Below are positions 7,885 to 16,316 of a stretch of 64,000 nucleotides of DNA, piece after piece (within the stretch, counting starts at the first letter, position 1; each line of letters opens with the position of its first letter). This DNA comes from Aldehydirespirator sp965221215. Lineage in GTDB: Bacteria > Actinomycetota > Acidimicrobiia > Acidimicrobiales > Aldehydirespiratoraceae. Where the stretch lies: positions 124,001-188,000 of the forward strand of contig OZ244872.1 of the NCBI GenBank assembly GCA_965221215.1. Reading direction: 5' to 3'. A model generated the notes under the pieces. The model saw nothing but the letters and a program-made list of their open reading frames with translations. It did not search any database and had not been told where the DNA came from. Both the position numbers and the translations under genes were made by a program.

Positions 7885-9063
7885 TCAGGCCGTCTTGCGT
7901 TCTGGCAGCCCCAGGCGGGCCGCGCCGTCGGCCCAGCCGGGCCAGCGCTGCCGGCTCTTGGCCGACAGGCGGTGCATCAGGGCGATGGCGCCGGGGTCGT
8001 CGTCGCCGGGCCGGGTCTCGATGGCCCCGTCGCGCACCATGGCGTCGATCACGGCTCGGCCCAGCTCGGTCCGCACGATGGTGAGGGTCCAGTCGGTCAG
8101 ATCCCCGATGCCGCCGGTGGAGATGTCGGCGTGCTCGGCCGCGAAGTCCGGGCACAGGTTGCAGCCCTCCCGGGTCCAGGCGTGGCACTCCTTGAGGTTG
8201 ATCTCGCGGTAGCGGCCGTCCTTGGTCCAGATTTGGAAGACGCCCTTGATGTTCATCTTCGAGATCTGCTCTTTGGGCAGCCCGTACTTCACCTCGAACA
8301 GCTCGTCGAACAGCGAGTCGTCGAACGACTTCGAGCACAGCAGGCCGATGTTGAGCTTGATGGGCTTGGAGACCTTGCCCACCTTGCGGTGCCACATCAC
8401 CGGCCCCACCGACGTCTGGCAGCTCATGCCCACCAGCGCCAGGCGTTCCAGCCCCCGCTCGCGGGCCTCTTCGAAGGCGATGGTGTTGGCCGAGTAGGTG
8501 TAGCGGCTGCCCGCGCCCCGCAGCACCTCGTCGCGGTTGGCGGCCACCATGGGGAACGCCTTCCAGCCCGGCTCCCCGCTGGGCAGCGACTCCACCCCGC
8601 TGGTGAGGGCCCCGTCGATGATGTCGTTCTCGATGCACCAGATCAGGATGGCCGACACCAGCCCGCCGTCCTGGCCCACCTCGTACACGAAGTCGTCACT
8701 GGCCCGGGTGAGCAGGATGTCGGAGTAGATGCCCGACATCTCGTCGGGTTGGCGCTCGCGGCCGAACAGGTGCGTGTCGGCCTCGGGCTCCCACATGCGG
8801 AAGCGGGGGCAGGCCCTGGTGCACGACGTGCAGCCCTTCACTCCGTGGACGCAGTCGTCGGCGCCCAGTTCCTCCTCGAGGTGGAACGGCTTGTAGGCGC
8901 CCGGCTCGTGGGTGTAGCCGATCACATGGTGGGGGCAGGCGATCACGCAGCCCGCGCAGCCGGTGCACAGCCCCGAGGTGATGACCTCGTCGTGCAGTTC
9001 CTTCCACTGGTAGGTCCAGCGGGCCTTCTTGGCCGGCGCTGGCGCGGCATCGGTCACGGTCAT
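7885..9063 (-). CDS. F420 hydrogenase/dehydrogenase beta-subunit (FrhB) family protein with 2[4Fe-4S] ferredoxin domain
   Basis: About 392 aa. Residues about 35-90 hold two iron-sulfur clusters (LCTGCAGCVIACPHH and GCTSCTRACPRF). The following FrhB N- and C-terminal domains include EVGQDGGLVSAIL, GMSCQTS, LLCSKSFDD and REGCNLCPDFAAEHADIS. FrhB proteins bind FAD and iron-sulfur clusters and pass electrons to or from coenzyme F420, or act in related ferredoxin-linked reductions; the substrate here is unknown. The ATG at 9063 is 1 nt beyond the tRNA-Arg gene, and a start further upstream would lie inside the tRNA. No ribosome site is possible, so a leaderless message made by tRNA 3' processing is inferred. 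Confidence 0.87.
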   Translation of the reverse strand: MTVTDAAPAPAKKARWTYQWKELHDEVITSGLCTGCAGCVIACPHHVIGYTHEPGAYKPFHLEEELGADDCVHGVKGCTSCTRACPRFRMWEPEADTHLFGRERQPDEMSGIYSDILLTRASDDFVYEVGQDGGLVSAILIWCIENDIIDGALTSGVESLPSGEPGWKAFPMVAANRDEVLRGAGSRYTYSANTIAFEEARERGLERLALVGMSCQTSVGPVMWHRKVGKVSKPIKLNIGLLCSKSFDDSLFDELFEVKYGLPKEQISKMNIKGVFQIWTKDGRYREINLKECHAWTREGCNLCPDFAAEHADISTGGIGDLTDWTLTIVRTELGRAVIDAMVRDGAIETRPGDDDPGAIALMHRLSAKSRQRWPGWADGAARLGLPERKTA

Positions 9064-9064
9064 G

Positions 9065-9136
9065 CGCCCCCGGCAGGATTCGAACCTGCGCACACGGCTC
9101 CGGAGGCCGTTGCTCTATCCCCTGAGCTACGGGGGC
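9065..9136 (-). tRNA. tRNA-Arg (anticodon CCG)
   Basis: 72 nt cloverleaf read by eye: acceptor GCCCCCG/CGGGGGC, D-arm GCTC/GAGC, anticodon stem ACGGC/GCCGT with loop CTCCGGA (anticodon CCG, reads CGG), T-arm GCAGG TTCGAAT CCTGC, discriminator G. CCA is not encoded. It lies 105 bp from the divergent arginyl-tRNA synthetase gene. Confidence 0.97.
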
Positions 9137-9146
9137 TTGGGGCGGC

Positions 9147-9152
9147 ATGCTA
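9147..9152 (-). promoter_or_regulatory. -10 element of tRNA-Arg
   Basis: TAGCAT on the minus strand, 10 nt upstream of the mature tRNA 5' end. It would also drive the abutting FrhB gene. Confidence 0.45.
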
Positions 9153-9229
9153 TCGGCGCGCGCCCCGCCGGCGAGTCCGGGGGCGTGGGGGTGCGAGCCG
9201 ATCCTCTCTGGTGAATCCGGGGCCAACGG

Positions 9230-9235
9230 TAGGAT
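9230..9235 (+). promoter_or_regulatory. -10 element of argS (leaderless)
   Basis: TAGGAT, 6 nt before the argS ATG at 9242. No Shine-Dalgarno sequence lies between, so transcription should begin at or next to the start codon. Confidence 0.6.
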
Positions 9236-9241
9236 CGGCCG

Positions 9242-10852
9242 ATGCCGGATGTGCGCGACGGGCTGCGTGACGGGTTGCGGTCTGCGCTCGAGGTTGCCAG
9301 CGTAGCCGGTGCGCCCGGTGAGATCGCCATCGAACGGCCCCGCGACCCCGCCCACGGCGATTGGTCGTCCAACGTGGCGCTGGTCGCGGCCAAGGCTGCG
9401 GGCCGACGGCCCCGCGAGCTGGCCGAGCAGATCGTCGCCTGCCTGAGCGCTCAGCCGCCCCCCCATGTGGTGGAGGTCACCGCGGCCGGGCCCGGGTTCG
9501 TGAACTTCCGGCTGGCTCCGAGCTGGCTGCACGAGGTGCTCGCCGAGGTGGTCGCCGCCGGCGTCGACGGCTGCGCCCGCAGCACCGAGGGCGCGGGCCG
9601 CTCGGTGAGCGTGGAGTTCGTGTCGGCCAACCCGACCGGTCCGCTGCACGCCGGCCATGGCCGCTGGGCTGCCTACGGCGACTCGCTCTGCCGGCTGCTG
9701 GAGCGCGCCGGCTACCGGGTGTGTCGGGAGTTCTACGTCAACGACCGGGGCCGCCAGATCGACCTGTTCGCCGCCTCGCTGTCGGCCCGGCAGCGGGGGG
9801 ACGAGCCGCCCGAAGACGGCTACCACGGCGAGTACGTGACCGACTGGGCCACGGAGATGCCCGCGGCCGCCGACGCTCGCCGGTGGGGGTTGGAGCGGGC
9901 CCGGCAGGACCAAGCCGACACGCTGGCCGCCATGAACGTGGCCTTCGACCTCTACACCAGCGAGTCGGCCCTCGTCGGTCGGGGAGCGATGGACGATGCG
10001 CTCGAGGAGCTGCGCCGCCGCGGCATGGTCTACGAGCGCGACGGCGCGGTGTGGCTCCGCACCGGCGACTTCGGCGACAGCGCCGACCGGGTGCTGGTCA
10101 AGAGCGACTCCGAGCCCACCTACTTCCTGCCCGACATCGCCTATCACCACGAGAAGTTCTCCCGCAGCGAGATGGTGATCGACGTGCTCGGCGCCGACCA
10201 CCACGGCTACGTCCCCCGGATGCGGGCCGCGCTGGCCGCGCTGGGACACAGCCCGGACCGATACGAGGCGCTGATCGGCCAGAACGTCACCCTGCGCCGC
10301 GGCGGCGCCGAGGTCCGCCTGTCCAAACGGACGGGCGACATGGTGCTGGTGTCGGAGCTTGTCGACGAGGTGGGTCCCGACGTGACCCGGCTCGTCTACC
10401 TGCTCCAGTCCATCGACACCACCCAGACCATCGACATCGATGTGGTGTCGGCCCAGTCGGCCGAGAATCCCGTCTACTACCTGCAGTACGCCCACGCCCG
10501 GATCCATTCCCTGGCCCGACAGGCCGAGGCACGAGAGGCGCAGCGGGCGCCGCTGGGCGGGGTGGACCTGTCGGTGCTGGTGCACCCGCGGGAGCTGGAC
10601 GTGCTGAGAGCGTTGGCGTCGCTGCCCGACGCCGCGCTGGCTGCGATGCGGGCTCGGGCCCCGCATCAGGTGACAACCTGGGCCCGCGAGCTGGCCGCGT
10701 CGTTCCACCGGTTCTGGCACGACTGCCCCATCCTGCGCGACGACATTGGCGAGGACGTGCGCCAGGCGCGCCTGTGGCTGGTGGAGGCGACCCGGATCGG
10801 CCTGGCCGTGGCGCTGGACATTCTGGGGGTGTCGGCCCCCGAGCGGCTGTAG
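9242..10852 (+). CDS. argS: Arginyl-tRNA synthetase
   Basis: 536 aa class I synthetase that attaches arginine to tRNA-Arg in the cytoplasm. The signature FVSANPTGPLHAGHGRW (HIGH as HAGH) lies near residue 125-140. VLGADHHGYVPRM and VRLSKRTGDMV (the KMSKS-like loop) follow, and the C-terminal anticodon-binding domain runs to the end. It heads the conserved actinobacterial argS-lysA-hom-thrC order; lysA starts 4 bp after its stop. It is divergent from the tRNA-Arg(CCG) gene, so enzyme and one of its substrates share a control region. Confidence 0.97.
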   Translation: MPDVRDGLRDGLRSALEVASVAGAPGEIAIERPRDPAHGDWSSNVALVAAKAAGRRPRELAEQIVACLSAQPPPHVVEVTAAGPGFVNFRLAPSWLHEVLAEVVAAGVDGCARSTEGAGRSVSVEFVSANPTGPLHAGHGRWAAYGDSLCRLLERAGYRVCREFYVNDRGRQIDLFAASLSARQRGDEPPEDGYHGEYVTDWATEMPAAADARRWGLERARQDQADTLAAMNVAFDLYTSESALVGRGAMDDALEELRRRGMVYERDGAVWLRTGDFGDSADRVLVKSDSEPTYFLPDIAYHHEKFSRSEMVIDVLGADHHGYVPRMRAALAALGHSPDRYEALIGQNVTLRRGGAEVRLSKRTGDMVLVSELVDEVGPDVTRLVYLLQSIDTTQTIDIDVVSAQSAENPVYYLQYAHARIHSLARQAEAREAQRAPLGGVDLSVLVHPRELDVLRALASLPDAALAAMRARAPHQVTTWARELAASFHRFWHDCPILRDDIGEDVRQARLWLVEATRIGLAVALDILGVSAPERL

Positions 10853-10856
10853 CACC

Positions 10857-12146
10857 ATGTCCGGCTCGCAGGCATCGATGAGTCCGCTCCCCCGCTATCT
10901 GCTGCCCGAAAACCACGAGGTGTCACAGGGTCGGCTCAGTATTGGGGGATGCGATTTGCTCGAATTGGCCGAGTCCTTCGGCACGCCGCTGTTCGTCTAC
11001 GACGAGGAGCACTTGCGCAGCCGCTGCCGCGAGGCAGTCGAGGCCTTTGGCACGGGTGTGGCCTATGCGGCCAAGGCCTTCCTGTGCGTGGCGATGGCGC
11101 GTCTCGTGCACTCGGAGGGACTGTGCCTCGACGTGTCCACCGGAGGCGAGTTGCATGTGGCGCTGGCCGCGGGCGTGCCCGGGGACCGCCTGGTGCTGCA
11201 CGGTAACAACAAGTCGATGGGCGAGCTGCGCCGGGCGGTGGAGGCCGGTGTGGGACGGATCGTGGTGGACAGCTTCGACGAGCTAGACCGCCTCGACGCC
11301 CTCCACGGCGAGACCGGGGCGCGGCCCCGAGTCCTGCTGCGCTTCACCCCTGGTGTTGAGGCCCACACCCACACCTACCTGGTCACCGGCGCCGACGACT
11401 CCAAGTTCGGTTTCACCGTGTCCACCGGCGCGGCCGCGGCTGCGATGGAGAGAGCCCGGGCCTCGAACTCGGTCGAGGTGGTGGGGGTCCACTGCCACAT
11501 CGGCAGCCAGGTGTTTGAGGCGTCGTCGTTCGCAAGGGCCGCCGCGGTGATCGCCGCCGCGGCCGAGCCGTTCGGGGTGGACGAGATATCCATCGGCGGT
11601 GGACTCGGGGTGCCGTACGTGGCAGGCGAGTCAGCGCCGTCCATCGCCCAGTGGGGCGAGGCGGTGCGCGGGGCGTTCCAGGCGGCGGGCGTGAGCGCGA
11701 GGGTGACGGCCGAGCCGGGACGGGCCATCGCCGCGTCCGCCGCGGTCACCCTCTACACGGTGGGGACCGTCAAGACGATCGAGGGGATTCGGACCTATGT
11801 GGCCGTCGACGGCGGGATGAGCGACAACCCCCGGCCGGTGCTCTACGGAAGCGGGTACGAGGCCTTCTTGCCCCGCGCCGTCGACTCGCAACGCGACCGG
11901 GTGGTGACGGTGGTGGGCAAGCACTGTGAGTCCGGCGACACGCTGGTGCGCGACGCGGCCGTTCCGTCCGACATCGCGGTGGGAGACATCCTGGCCACTC
12001 CGGTCACCGGCGCCTACGGCCACTCGATGGGCTCCAACTACAACAAGATCCTGCGGCCCGCAGCGGTGTTCGCCGCTGGCAGCGAGGCCCGCGCCGTGGT
12101 CAGGCGCGAGACCTACGACGATCTGCTGGCCTGCGAGCTGCCCTGA
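10857..12146 (+). CDS. lysA: Diaminopimelate decarboxylase
   Basis: 429 aa, PLP-dependent, alanine-racemase-like fold. It decarboxylates meso-diaminopimelate to lysine. VAYAAKAFLC carries the PLP lysine, CHIGSQV and SIGGGLGVPY are the phosphate-binding segments, and the C-terminal HCESGDTL and GAYGHSMGSNYN supply the substrate site, including the Cys contributed across the dimer. The ATG at 10857 directly follows argS; a longer open frame from 10746 lies inside argS and is not used. Its last 34 bp overlap the 3' end of an opposing kinase-like gene. Confidence 0.96.
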   Translation: MSGSQASMSPLPRYLLPENHEVSQGRLSIGGCDLLELAESFGTPLFVYDEEHLRSRCREAVEAFGTGVAYAAKAFLCVAMARLVHSEGLCLDVSTGGELHVALAAGVPGDRLVLHGNNKSMGELRRAVEAGVGRIVVDSFDELDRLDALHGETGARPRVLLRFTPGVEAHTHTYLVTGADDSKFGFTVSTGAAAAAMERARASNSVEVVGVHCHIGSQVFEASSFARAAAVIAAAAEPFGVDEISIGGGLGVPYVAGESAPSIAQWGEAVRGAFQAAGVSARVTAEPGRAIAASAAVTLYTVGTVKTIEGIRTYVAVDGGMSDNPRPVLYGSGYEAFLPRAVDSQRDRVVTVVGKHCESGDTLVRDAAVPSDIAVGDILATPVTGAYGHSMGSNYNKILRPAAVFAAGSEARAVVRRETYDDLLACELP

Positions 12147-12925
12147 GGGCGAGCGCCGGGCCGCCAGGCTGCGGCCAGGCGCTGACACCACCGTGTTGGG
12201 GACACTCCGGTGTTCGGTGGCGGTGGAGGTTCGGGCCGGGCCGGCATGAACTCGACCGTCGGCGTGGAATCGACGCGCCGCACATTCGCCACCGGAGCCG
12301 GCAGCGAGTCGGCGGCGCCTTGAGCCAGCATCTGGGCGGCGCGCGGCGCGTTCAGTGTGCCGTCGCCTCCCAGCATGAACGACAGTTCTGCGCTGAGCGC
12401 CGGTGAGCATCCCAGGCGGCGCAGGTCGGCGGCCCGCCATGATGCAGTTGGGTCCAGCACGATCCCGGCGGACAGCTCGACCAGGGCCAGGGCCAGTGCA
12501 GCCAGGTCGGCGCCGAACCGGGCCAGCGTGCCCGGCTTCAGCCTGTTGGGGCTGAACCGCTTGAGCGGCCTGCCGTCGGCCGGGCAGGTTGCATCGAAGT
12601 CCGCCAGCCACAGATCCCCCTCATGGCTCAGGAGCAGGTTGGCCGGCTTGACGTCGGCATGCACAAGCCCCGCGTCATGGACCCTGGCGAGGGCCGTTGC
12701 GGCCGCGGCGCCGACCGCCCTGACCTCGTCCTCGGCCAGAGAACCCCGCGCCTGCACCACGTCGGCCAGCGAGCAGGCCGCCCTATTGAGTTTCAGTCCA
12801 TGTGGTCCGGCGCTCTGCAGAGGCACTATTCCGGGGCCTCGCAGAGTCTGGAGGTGGCGAGCCTCCCGGGCTGAAGCCTCCGCCGACGAGCAGTCCTTCG
12901 AGAATAGTTGGACGCTGCTGTCCAT
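12113..12925 (-). CDS. Minimal Ser/Thr-kinase-like protein lacking the glycine loop
   Basis: About 270 aa. The catalytic loop is intact (GLVHADVKPANLLL, with Asp, Lys and Asn). The metal motif is ADFDAT instead of DFG, and RLKPGTLARFGADLAALALAL resembles the activation/alphaF region. The N-lobe is cut short: the protein starts about where strand beta3 should be, with no GxGxxG loop and no clear VAIK lysine. The C-terminal 60 residues are Pro/Arg-rich. It may be a reduced kinase, a pseudokinase or a partner of another kinase. It overlaps the end of lysA head-on and interrupts the lysA-hom order. A TATACT hexamer sits 7 nt before the ATG at 12925; an alternative ATG is at 12931. Confidence 0.65.
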   Translation of the reverse strand: MDSSVQLFSKDCSSAEASAREARHLQTLRGPGIVPLQSAGPHGLKLNRAACSLADVVQARGSLAEDEVRAVGAAAATALARVHDAGLVHADVKPANLLLSHEGDLWLADFDATCPADGRPLKRFSPNRLKPGTLARFGADLAALALALVELSAGIVLDPTASWRAADLRRLGCSPALSAELSFMLGGDGTLNAPRAAQMLAQGAADSLPAPVANVRRVDSTPTVEFMPARPEPPPPPNTGVSPTRWCQRLAAAWRPGARPQGSSQASRSS

Positions 12926-12932
12926 GAACATT

Positions 12933-12938
12933 AGTATA
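12933..12938 (-). promoter_or_regulatory. -10 element of the kinase-like gene (leaderless)
   Basis: TATACT on the minus strand, 7 nt before the ATG at 12925. It lies in an unusually AT-rich 70-bp stretch shared with the divergent gene. Confidence 0.55.
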
Positions 12939-12953
12939 TGGGAGTGATCTCAA

Positions 12954-12982
12954 TTGCCTGTGTCTCAGTGATGTGATACGAT
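12954..12982 (+). promoter_or_regulatory. Promoter of the coiled-coil repeat gene (leaderless)
   Basis: TTGCCT (12954-12959), a 17-nt spacer, then TACGAT (12977-12982), 7 nt before the ATG at 12990. It mirrors the divergent promoter 16 bp away, so both genes probably give leaderless mRNAs from one control region. Confidence 0.6.
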
Positions 12983-12989
12983 GGATTTC

Positions 12990-13493
12990 ATGTTGATTGC
13001 ATTGATATCTGTGTTGGGCTCCGGCTTGATCGGAACCATTGGTGTGCTGGTCCACTTCCTGCTCAAGCAGGGCTCCGAGCAGCGGGATCGTGCTGACAGG
13101 CTTCATCGTGAGGCGATGGCCGCTATTGTCGAGCAGGGGTTCGAGCAGCGGGATCGTGCTGACAGGCTTCATCGTGAGGCGATGGCCGCGATTGTCAAAC
13201 AGGGCGTCGAGCAGCAGGATCATGCTGACAGGCTTCATCGTGAGGCGATGGCCGCGATTGTCAAACAGGGCGTCGAGCAGCAGGATCATGCTGACAGGCT
13301 TCACGGTGAGGCGATGGCCGCTATTGCCAAGCAGGGGTTCGAACTGCGGGACCATGTTGACAGGCTTCACGGTGAAGCCATGGCGGCCATCACCGAGTTG
13401 CGGGACCATGTTGACAGACTTCACCGTGAGACTATGGCCGCTGTGGCTGCGCTGGCCGAGCGCACCGCCACGCTCGAGGCGAAGGTTGGATAG
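12990..13493 (+). CDS. Membrane-anchored coiled-coil protein built from 22-residue repeats
   Basis: About 167 aa, family not recognised. Residues 1-24 (MLIALISVLGSGLIGTIGVL...) form one transmembrane helix. The rest is about five copies of a 22-residue unit resembling DRADRLHREAMAAIVEQGFE, alternately charged and hydrophobic, predicted to be a long alpha-helix or coiled coil on one side of the membrane. It ends in ALAERTATLEAKVG, a further coiled-coil heptad run. Repeat copies are nearly identical in DNA, so the gene is young or homogenised. It is divergent from the kinase-like gene, and the pair sits between lysA and hom. The ATG at 12981 (3 codons earlier) overlaps the -10 hexamer and is less likely. 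Confidence 0.6.
   Translation: MLIALISVLGSGLIGTIGVLVHFLLKQGSEQRDRADRLHREAMAAIVEQGFEQRDRADRLHREAMAAIVKQGVEQQDHADRLHREAMAAIVKQGVEQQDHADRLHGEAMAAIAKQGFELRDHVDRLHGEAMAAITELRDHVDRLHRETMAAVAALAERTATLEAKVG
13077..13446 (+). repeat. 66-bp in-frame tandem repeat
   Basis: Copies begin at about 13077, 13143, 13209 and 13275, then continue more diverged to about 13446. Copies 3 and 4 are almost identical. The period is a multiple of three, so copy number can change without breaking the frame. Confidence 0.85.
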
Positions 13494-13584
13494 CGCATAG
13501 ACGCATCGCTTGAGCCAACCGGCCTGAGGCACCACCGCGCGTAAGCGAGGGTGTGCCCAAACGGGGCGAGGGTCGGCAGACCGG

Positions 13585-13590
13585 TAGCTT
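13585..13590 (+). promoter_or_regulatory. -10 element of hom (leaderless)
   Basis: TAGCTT, 6 nt before the GTG at 13597. The GGAGGG between them is too close to the start codon to act as a ribosome site. It shows that hom has its own promoter after the inserted gene pair. Confidence 0.55.
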
Positions 13591-13596
13591 GGAGGG

Positions 13597-14895
13597 GTGA
13601 ACCGGCTCCGCGTGGGACTTCTCGGCTGCGGCAATGTGGGCGCCGCCCTCGTGGCTCTGCTCGACGAGCAGCGCGCCGCGGTGGCGGCCCGCACCGGCAT
13701 CGAATTGGAGATCACCCGCATCGCGGTGCGCTCCACCGCCAGGGACCGGGGCTTGAGCATCGATCCGTCGGTGTTCTGCACCGACGCGGCCGACATCGCC
13801 CGCGATCCCGAGATCGACATCGTGGTAGAGGTCATCGGCGGGATCGAGCCGGCCCGCACGCTGCTGCGCGACGCCATCGCGGCGGGCAAGCCCGTGGTCA
13901 CCGGCAACAAGGAACTGCTGGCCAACCACGGCGCCGAGCTGTTCGGCGCCGCCGACGAAGCGGGCGTCGATCTGCTCTTCGAGGCGGCCGTGGCCGGCGC
14001 CATTCCGCTCATCCGACCGCTGCGGGAGTCGCTGGCCGCCGAGCCGATCGAGCGGATCATGGGGATCGTCAACGGCACCACCAACTACATCCTCACCCAG
14101 ATGGCCGAGCGCGGCGCGGCCTACGCCGAGGCGTTGAGCGAGGCTCAGAGCCTGGGCTACGCCGAGCGCGACCCCACCGCCGACGTCGAGGGGTTCGACG
14201 CCGGGGCCAAAGCGGCCATCATCGCCACCGTCGCCTTCGGAGCGGTGGTGGTGGCCGGCGACGTCTACCACGAGGGAATCTCCCGCATCACCCTCCACGA
14301 CATCGAGATGGCCCGACGACTGGGATACGCCGTCAAGGCGATCGCGGTGGCCGAGAGGACCGGCGAGCCCCCCGAGGTGGCCGTGCGAGTCCATCCGGCC
14401 ATGGTGCCGGTGCAGCATCCGCTGGCCGGTGTGCGCGACAGCTTCAACGCGGTGTTCGTCCAGGGTGGCGCCGTGGGCGAGCTCATGTTCTACGGCCGGG
14501 GCGCGGGAGGCCGTCCCACCGCCGGCGCCGTCTTGGGCGACCTCGTGGACGCAGCCGTGAACCTCTCCTCCGGCGGTACGGGCCGCATCGGCCGCCTGGT
14601 CCCGGCCAAGGTCCGCTCGATAGACGACCTGCGGTCCGAGTACTACCTGGCCCTGGAGGTGGCCGACCGGCCCGGCGTGCTGGCCTCGGTGGCCGCAGTG
14701 TTCGGTCGCCACGGGGTGTCGATCCGATCGATGGAGCAGCACGGTCTCGGCGACGACGCCCGCCTGGTGTTCATCACCCACGAGTGCCGCGAACGCGACC
14801 TGCAAGCCACGCGGCGCGACCTCCGCGGCCTGGACGAGGTCCACGAGCTGGGCAGCGTCATCCGGGTGATAGGCCACGACCGCCCGCAGCAGTGA
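13597..14895 (+). CDS. hom: Homoserine dehydrogenase
   Basis: 432 aa, NAD(P)H-dependent reduction of aspartate semialdehyde to homoserine for threonine and methionine. Rossmann motif VGLLGCGNVGAAL at the N-terminus, GNKELLANHG and IMGIVNGTTNYIL of the catalytic domain, then EAQSLGYAERDPTADVEGFDAGAK with the catalytic Lys/Asp. From about residue 350 an ACT domain (ADRPGVLASVAAVFGRHGVS) suggests allosteric feedback, usually by threonine. thrC follows 20 bp downstream. The expected thrB is absent between thrC and rho. Confidence 0.96.
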   Translation: MNRLRVGLLGCGNVGAALVALLDEQRAAVAARTGIELEITRIAVRSTARDRGLSIDPSVFCTDAADIARDPEIDIVVEVIGGIEPARTLLRDAIAAGKPVVTGNKELLANHGAELFGAADEAGVDLLFEAAVAGAIPLIRPLRESLAAEPIERIMGIVNGTTNYILTQMAERGAAYAEALSEAQSLGYAERDPTADVEGFDAGAKAAIIATVAFGAVVVAGDVYHEGISRITLHDIEMARRLGYAVKAIAVAERTGEPPEVAVRVHPAMVPVQHPLAGVRDSFNAVFVQGGAVGELMFYGRGAGGRPTAGAVLGDLVDAAVNLSSGGTGRIGRLVPAKVRSIDDLRSEYYLALEVADRPGVLASVAAVFGRHGVSIRSMEQHGLGDDARLVFITHECRERDLQATRRDLRGLDEVHELGSVIRVIGHDRPQQ

Positions 14896-14915
14896 AGTGG
14901 CCGCGTGAGAGTGAC

Positions 14916-16316
14916 ATGCGCTACGTGAGCACGCGGTCGTCGGTGGGCGACCGCGCCCGCCTCGGCTTCGATGACGTGCTGCTGGGCGGTTTGGCCGGCG
15001 ACGGGGGGCTCTATGTCCCCGAGCATGTGCCCAAGCTTCCCGACGATGCACTGCCCGACTGCGCACGTTCGGACAGCTACGCCGAGCTGGCTGCCCGCAT
15101 CATGGCCCCCTATGTGGGCGGCACCGTCGACGACGACGGTCTGGCGGAGCTGGTGGCCGACGCCTACGCCATCTTCGACCACCCCGAGGTCTGTCCGCTG
15201 GTCGCCCTCGACGACGACCACTGGCTGCTCGAGCTGTTCCACGGGCCCACATTCGCCTTCAAGGACGTGGCCCTGCAGGTGGTGGCCCGGCTGTTCGACC
15301 ACGAACTGGAGCGGCGCGACGAAAGGGCCATGATCGTGGCGGCCACCTCGGGCGACACCGGCTCGGCCGCTATGGAGGCGGTGGCCGGGCGCGACCGCCT
15401 CGACATCGTGGTGCTGCACCCCGCAGGCCGCACCAGCGAGATCCAAAGACGCCAGATGACCACGCTGGAAGCGCCCAATGTCCATGCGGTGGCGGTGGAC
15501 GGCACCTTCGACGACTGCCAGGACCTGGTCAAGGCCATGTTCGGTGACGAACGGTTCCGCACCGAGTCGCGGCTGGCCGCGGTCAACTCGATCAACTGGG
15601 CCCGGGTGGCGGCCCAGATCGTCTACTACGTGTGGGCGGCGCAGCGGCTAGCCGGCGGCCGGCCGGTCACGTTCTGCGTCCCCACCGGCAACTTCGGCAA
15701 CGTGCTGGCCGGCCACTACGCCCGCCGCATGGGTTTGCCGATCGGGCGCCTGCTGATCGCGTCCAACACCAACGACATCCTCAGCCGGCTCATCGAGACC
15801 GGCGAGTTGGCCGCCCACGACGTGACGCCCACCCTCTCGCCCAGCATGGACATCCAGATCTCGTCCAATCTGGAGCGCCTGCTGTTCGAGCTCTTCGACG
15901 GCGACGGCGCGGCCACTGCCGATCTGCTGGGCCAGTTCCGGGCGCGGGGCCGGGCCCGGCTGACCCCGCAGCAGCATCAGCGACTGGCGGCTGAGTTCTC
16001 TGGCGACCGGCTCAACGACCGCGAGACGCTCGAGGTCATGGGCCGCGTCCACACCGAGGCGCAGATGTTCATCGACCCCCACACCGCGGTCGGGGTGGGG
16101 GTGGCCCAACGCGGTCGCCGCCCCGGTGAGCTGGTGGTGTCTCTCGCTACCGCGCACCCGGCCAAGTTCCCCGAGGCGGTGGCACGCGCCACCGGGCGCC
16201 CGCCCCCCGCGCCCCAAGCGCTGGCGGCGGTGGCCGACCGGCCCGAGCGCTGCACGTCGCTGCCCAATGAAGCCGAGGCGGTCAAGGACTTCGTCAGATC
16301 GGTGCGCAGCGACTGA
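14916..16316 (+). CDS. thrC: Threonine synthase
   Basis: 466 aa, PLP enzyme converting O-phosphohomoserine to threonine. PLP lysine in FHGPTFAFKDVALQ; VAATSGDTGSAAM and FCVPTGNFGNVLAGHYA bind the cofactor phosphate and substrate. The length fits the long bacterial/fungal class rather than the about 360-aa mycobacterial ThrC. The ATG at 14916 is preceded by GTGAGAG. The larger open frame beginning at 13551 is hom read out of frame. Homoserine kinase must be encoded elsewhere. Confidence 0.95.
   Translation: MRYVSTRSSVGDRARLGFDDVLLGGLAGDGGLYVPEHVPKLPDDALPDCARSDSYAELAARIMAPYVGGTVDDDGLAELVADAYAIFDHPEVCPLVALDDDHWLLELFHGPTFAFKDVALQVVARLFDHELERRDERAMIVAATSGDTGSAAMEAVAGRDRLDIVVLHPAGRTSEIQRRQMTTLEAPNVHAVAVDGTFDDCQDLVKAMFGDERFRTESRLAAVNSINWARVAAQIVYYVWAAQRLAGGRPVTFCVPTGNFGNVLAGHYARRMGLPIGRLLIASNTNDILSRLIETGELAAHDVTPTLSPSMDIQISSNLERLLFELFDGDGAATADLLGQFRARGRARLTPQQHQRLAAEFSGDRLNDRETLEVMGRVHTEAQMFIDPHTAVGVGVAQRGRRPGELVVSLATAHPAKFPEAVARATGRPPPAPQALAAVADRPERCTSLPNEAEAVKDFVRSVRSD

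Noticed and set aside
8696..10858. 720-codon open frame on the minus strand across argS
   Set aside because: It is antisense to argS with its intact HAGH and KMSKS-like motifs. Long antisense frames are expected at this GC content, and the residue composition is Gly/His/Arg-rich without motifs.
13077..13446. CRISPR array
   Set aside because: The 66-bp units are contiguous, without unique spacers, and encode protein repeats in frame.
13551..16316. Single 921-codon frame covering hom and thrC
   Set aside because: The first 455 codons are hom read out of frame (Arg/Gly-rich). Only the part from 14916 is a protein, threonine synthase.
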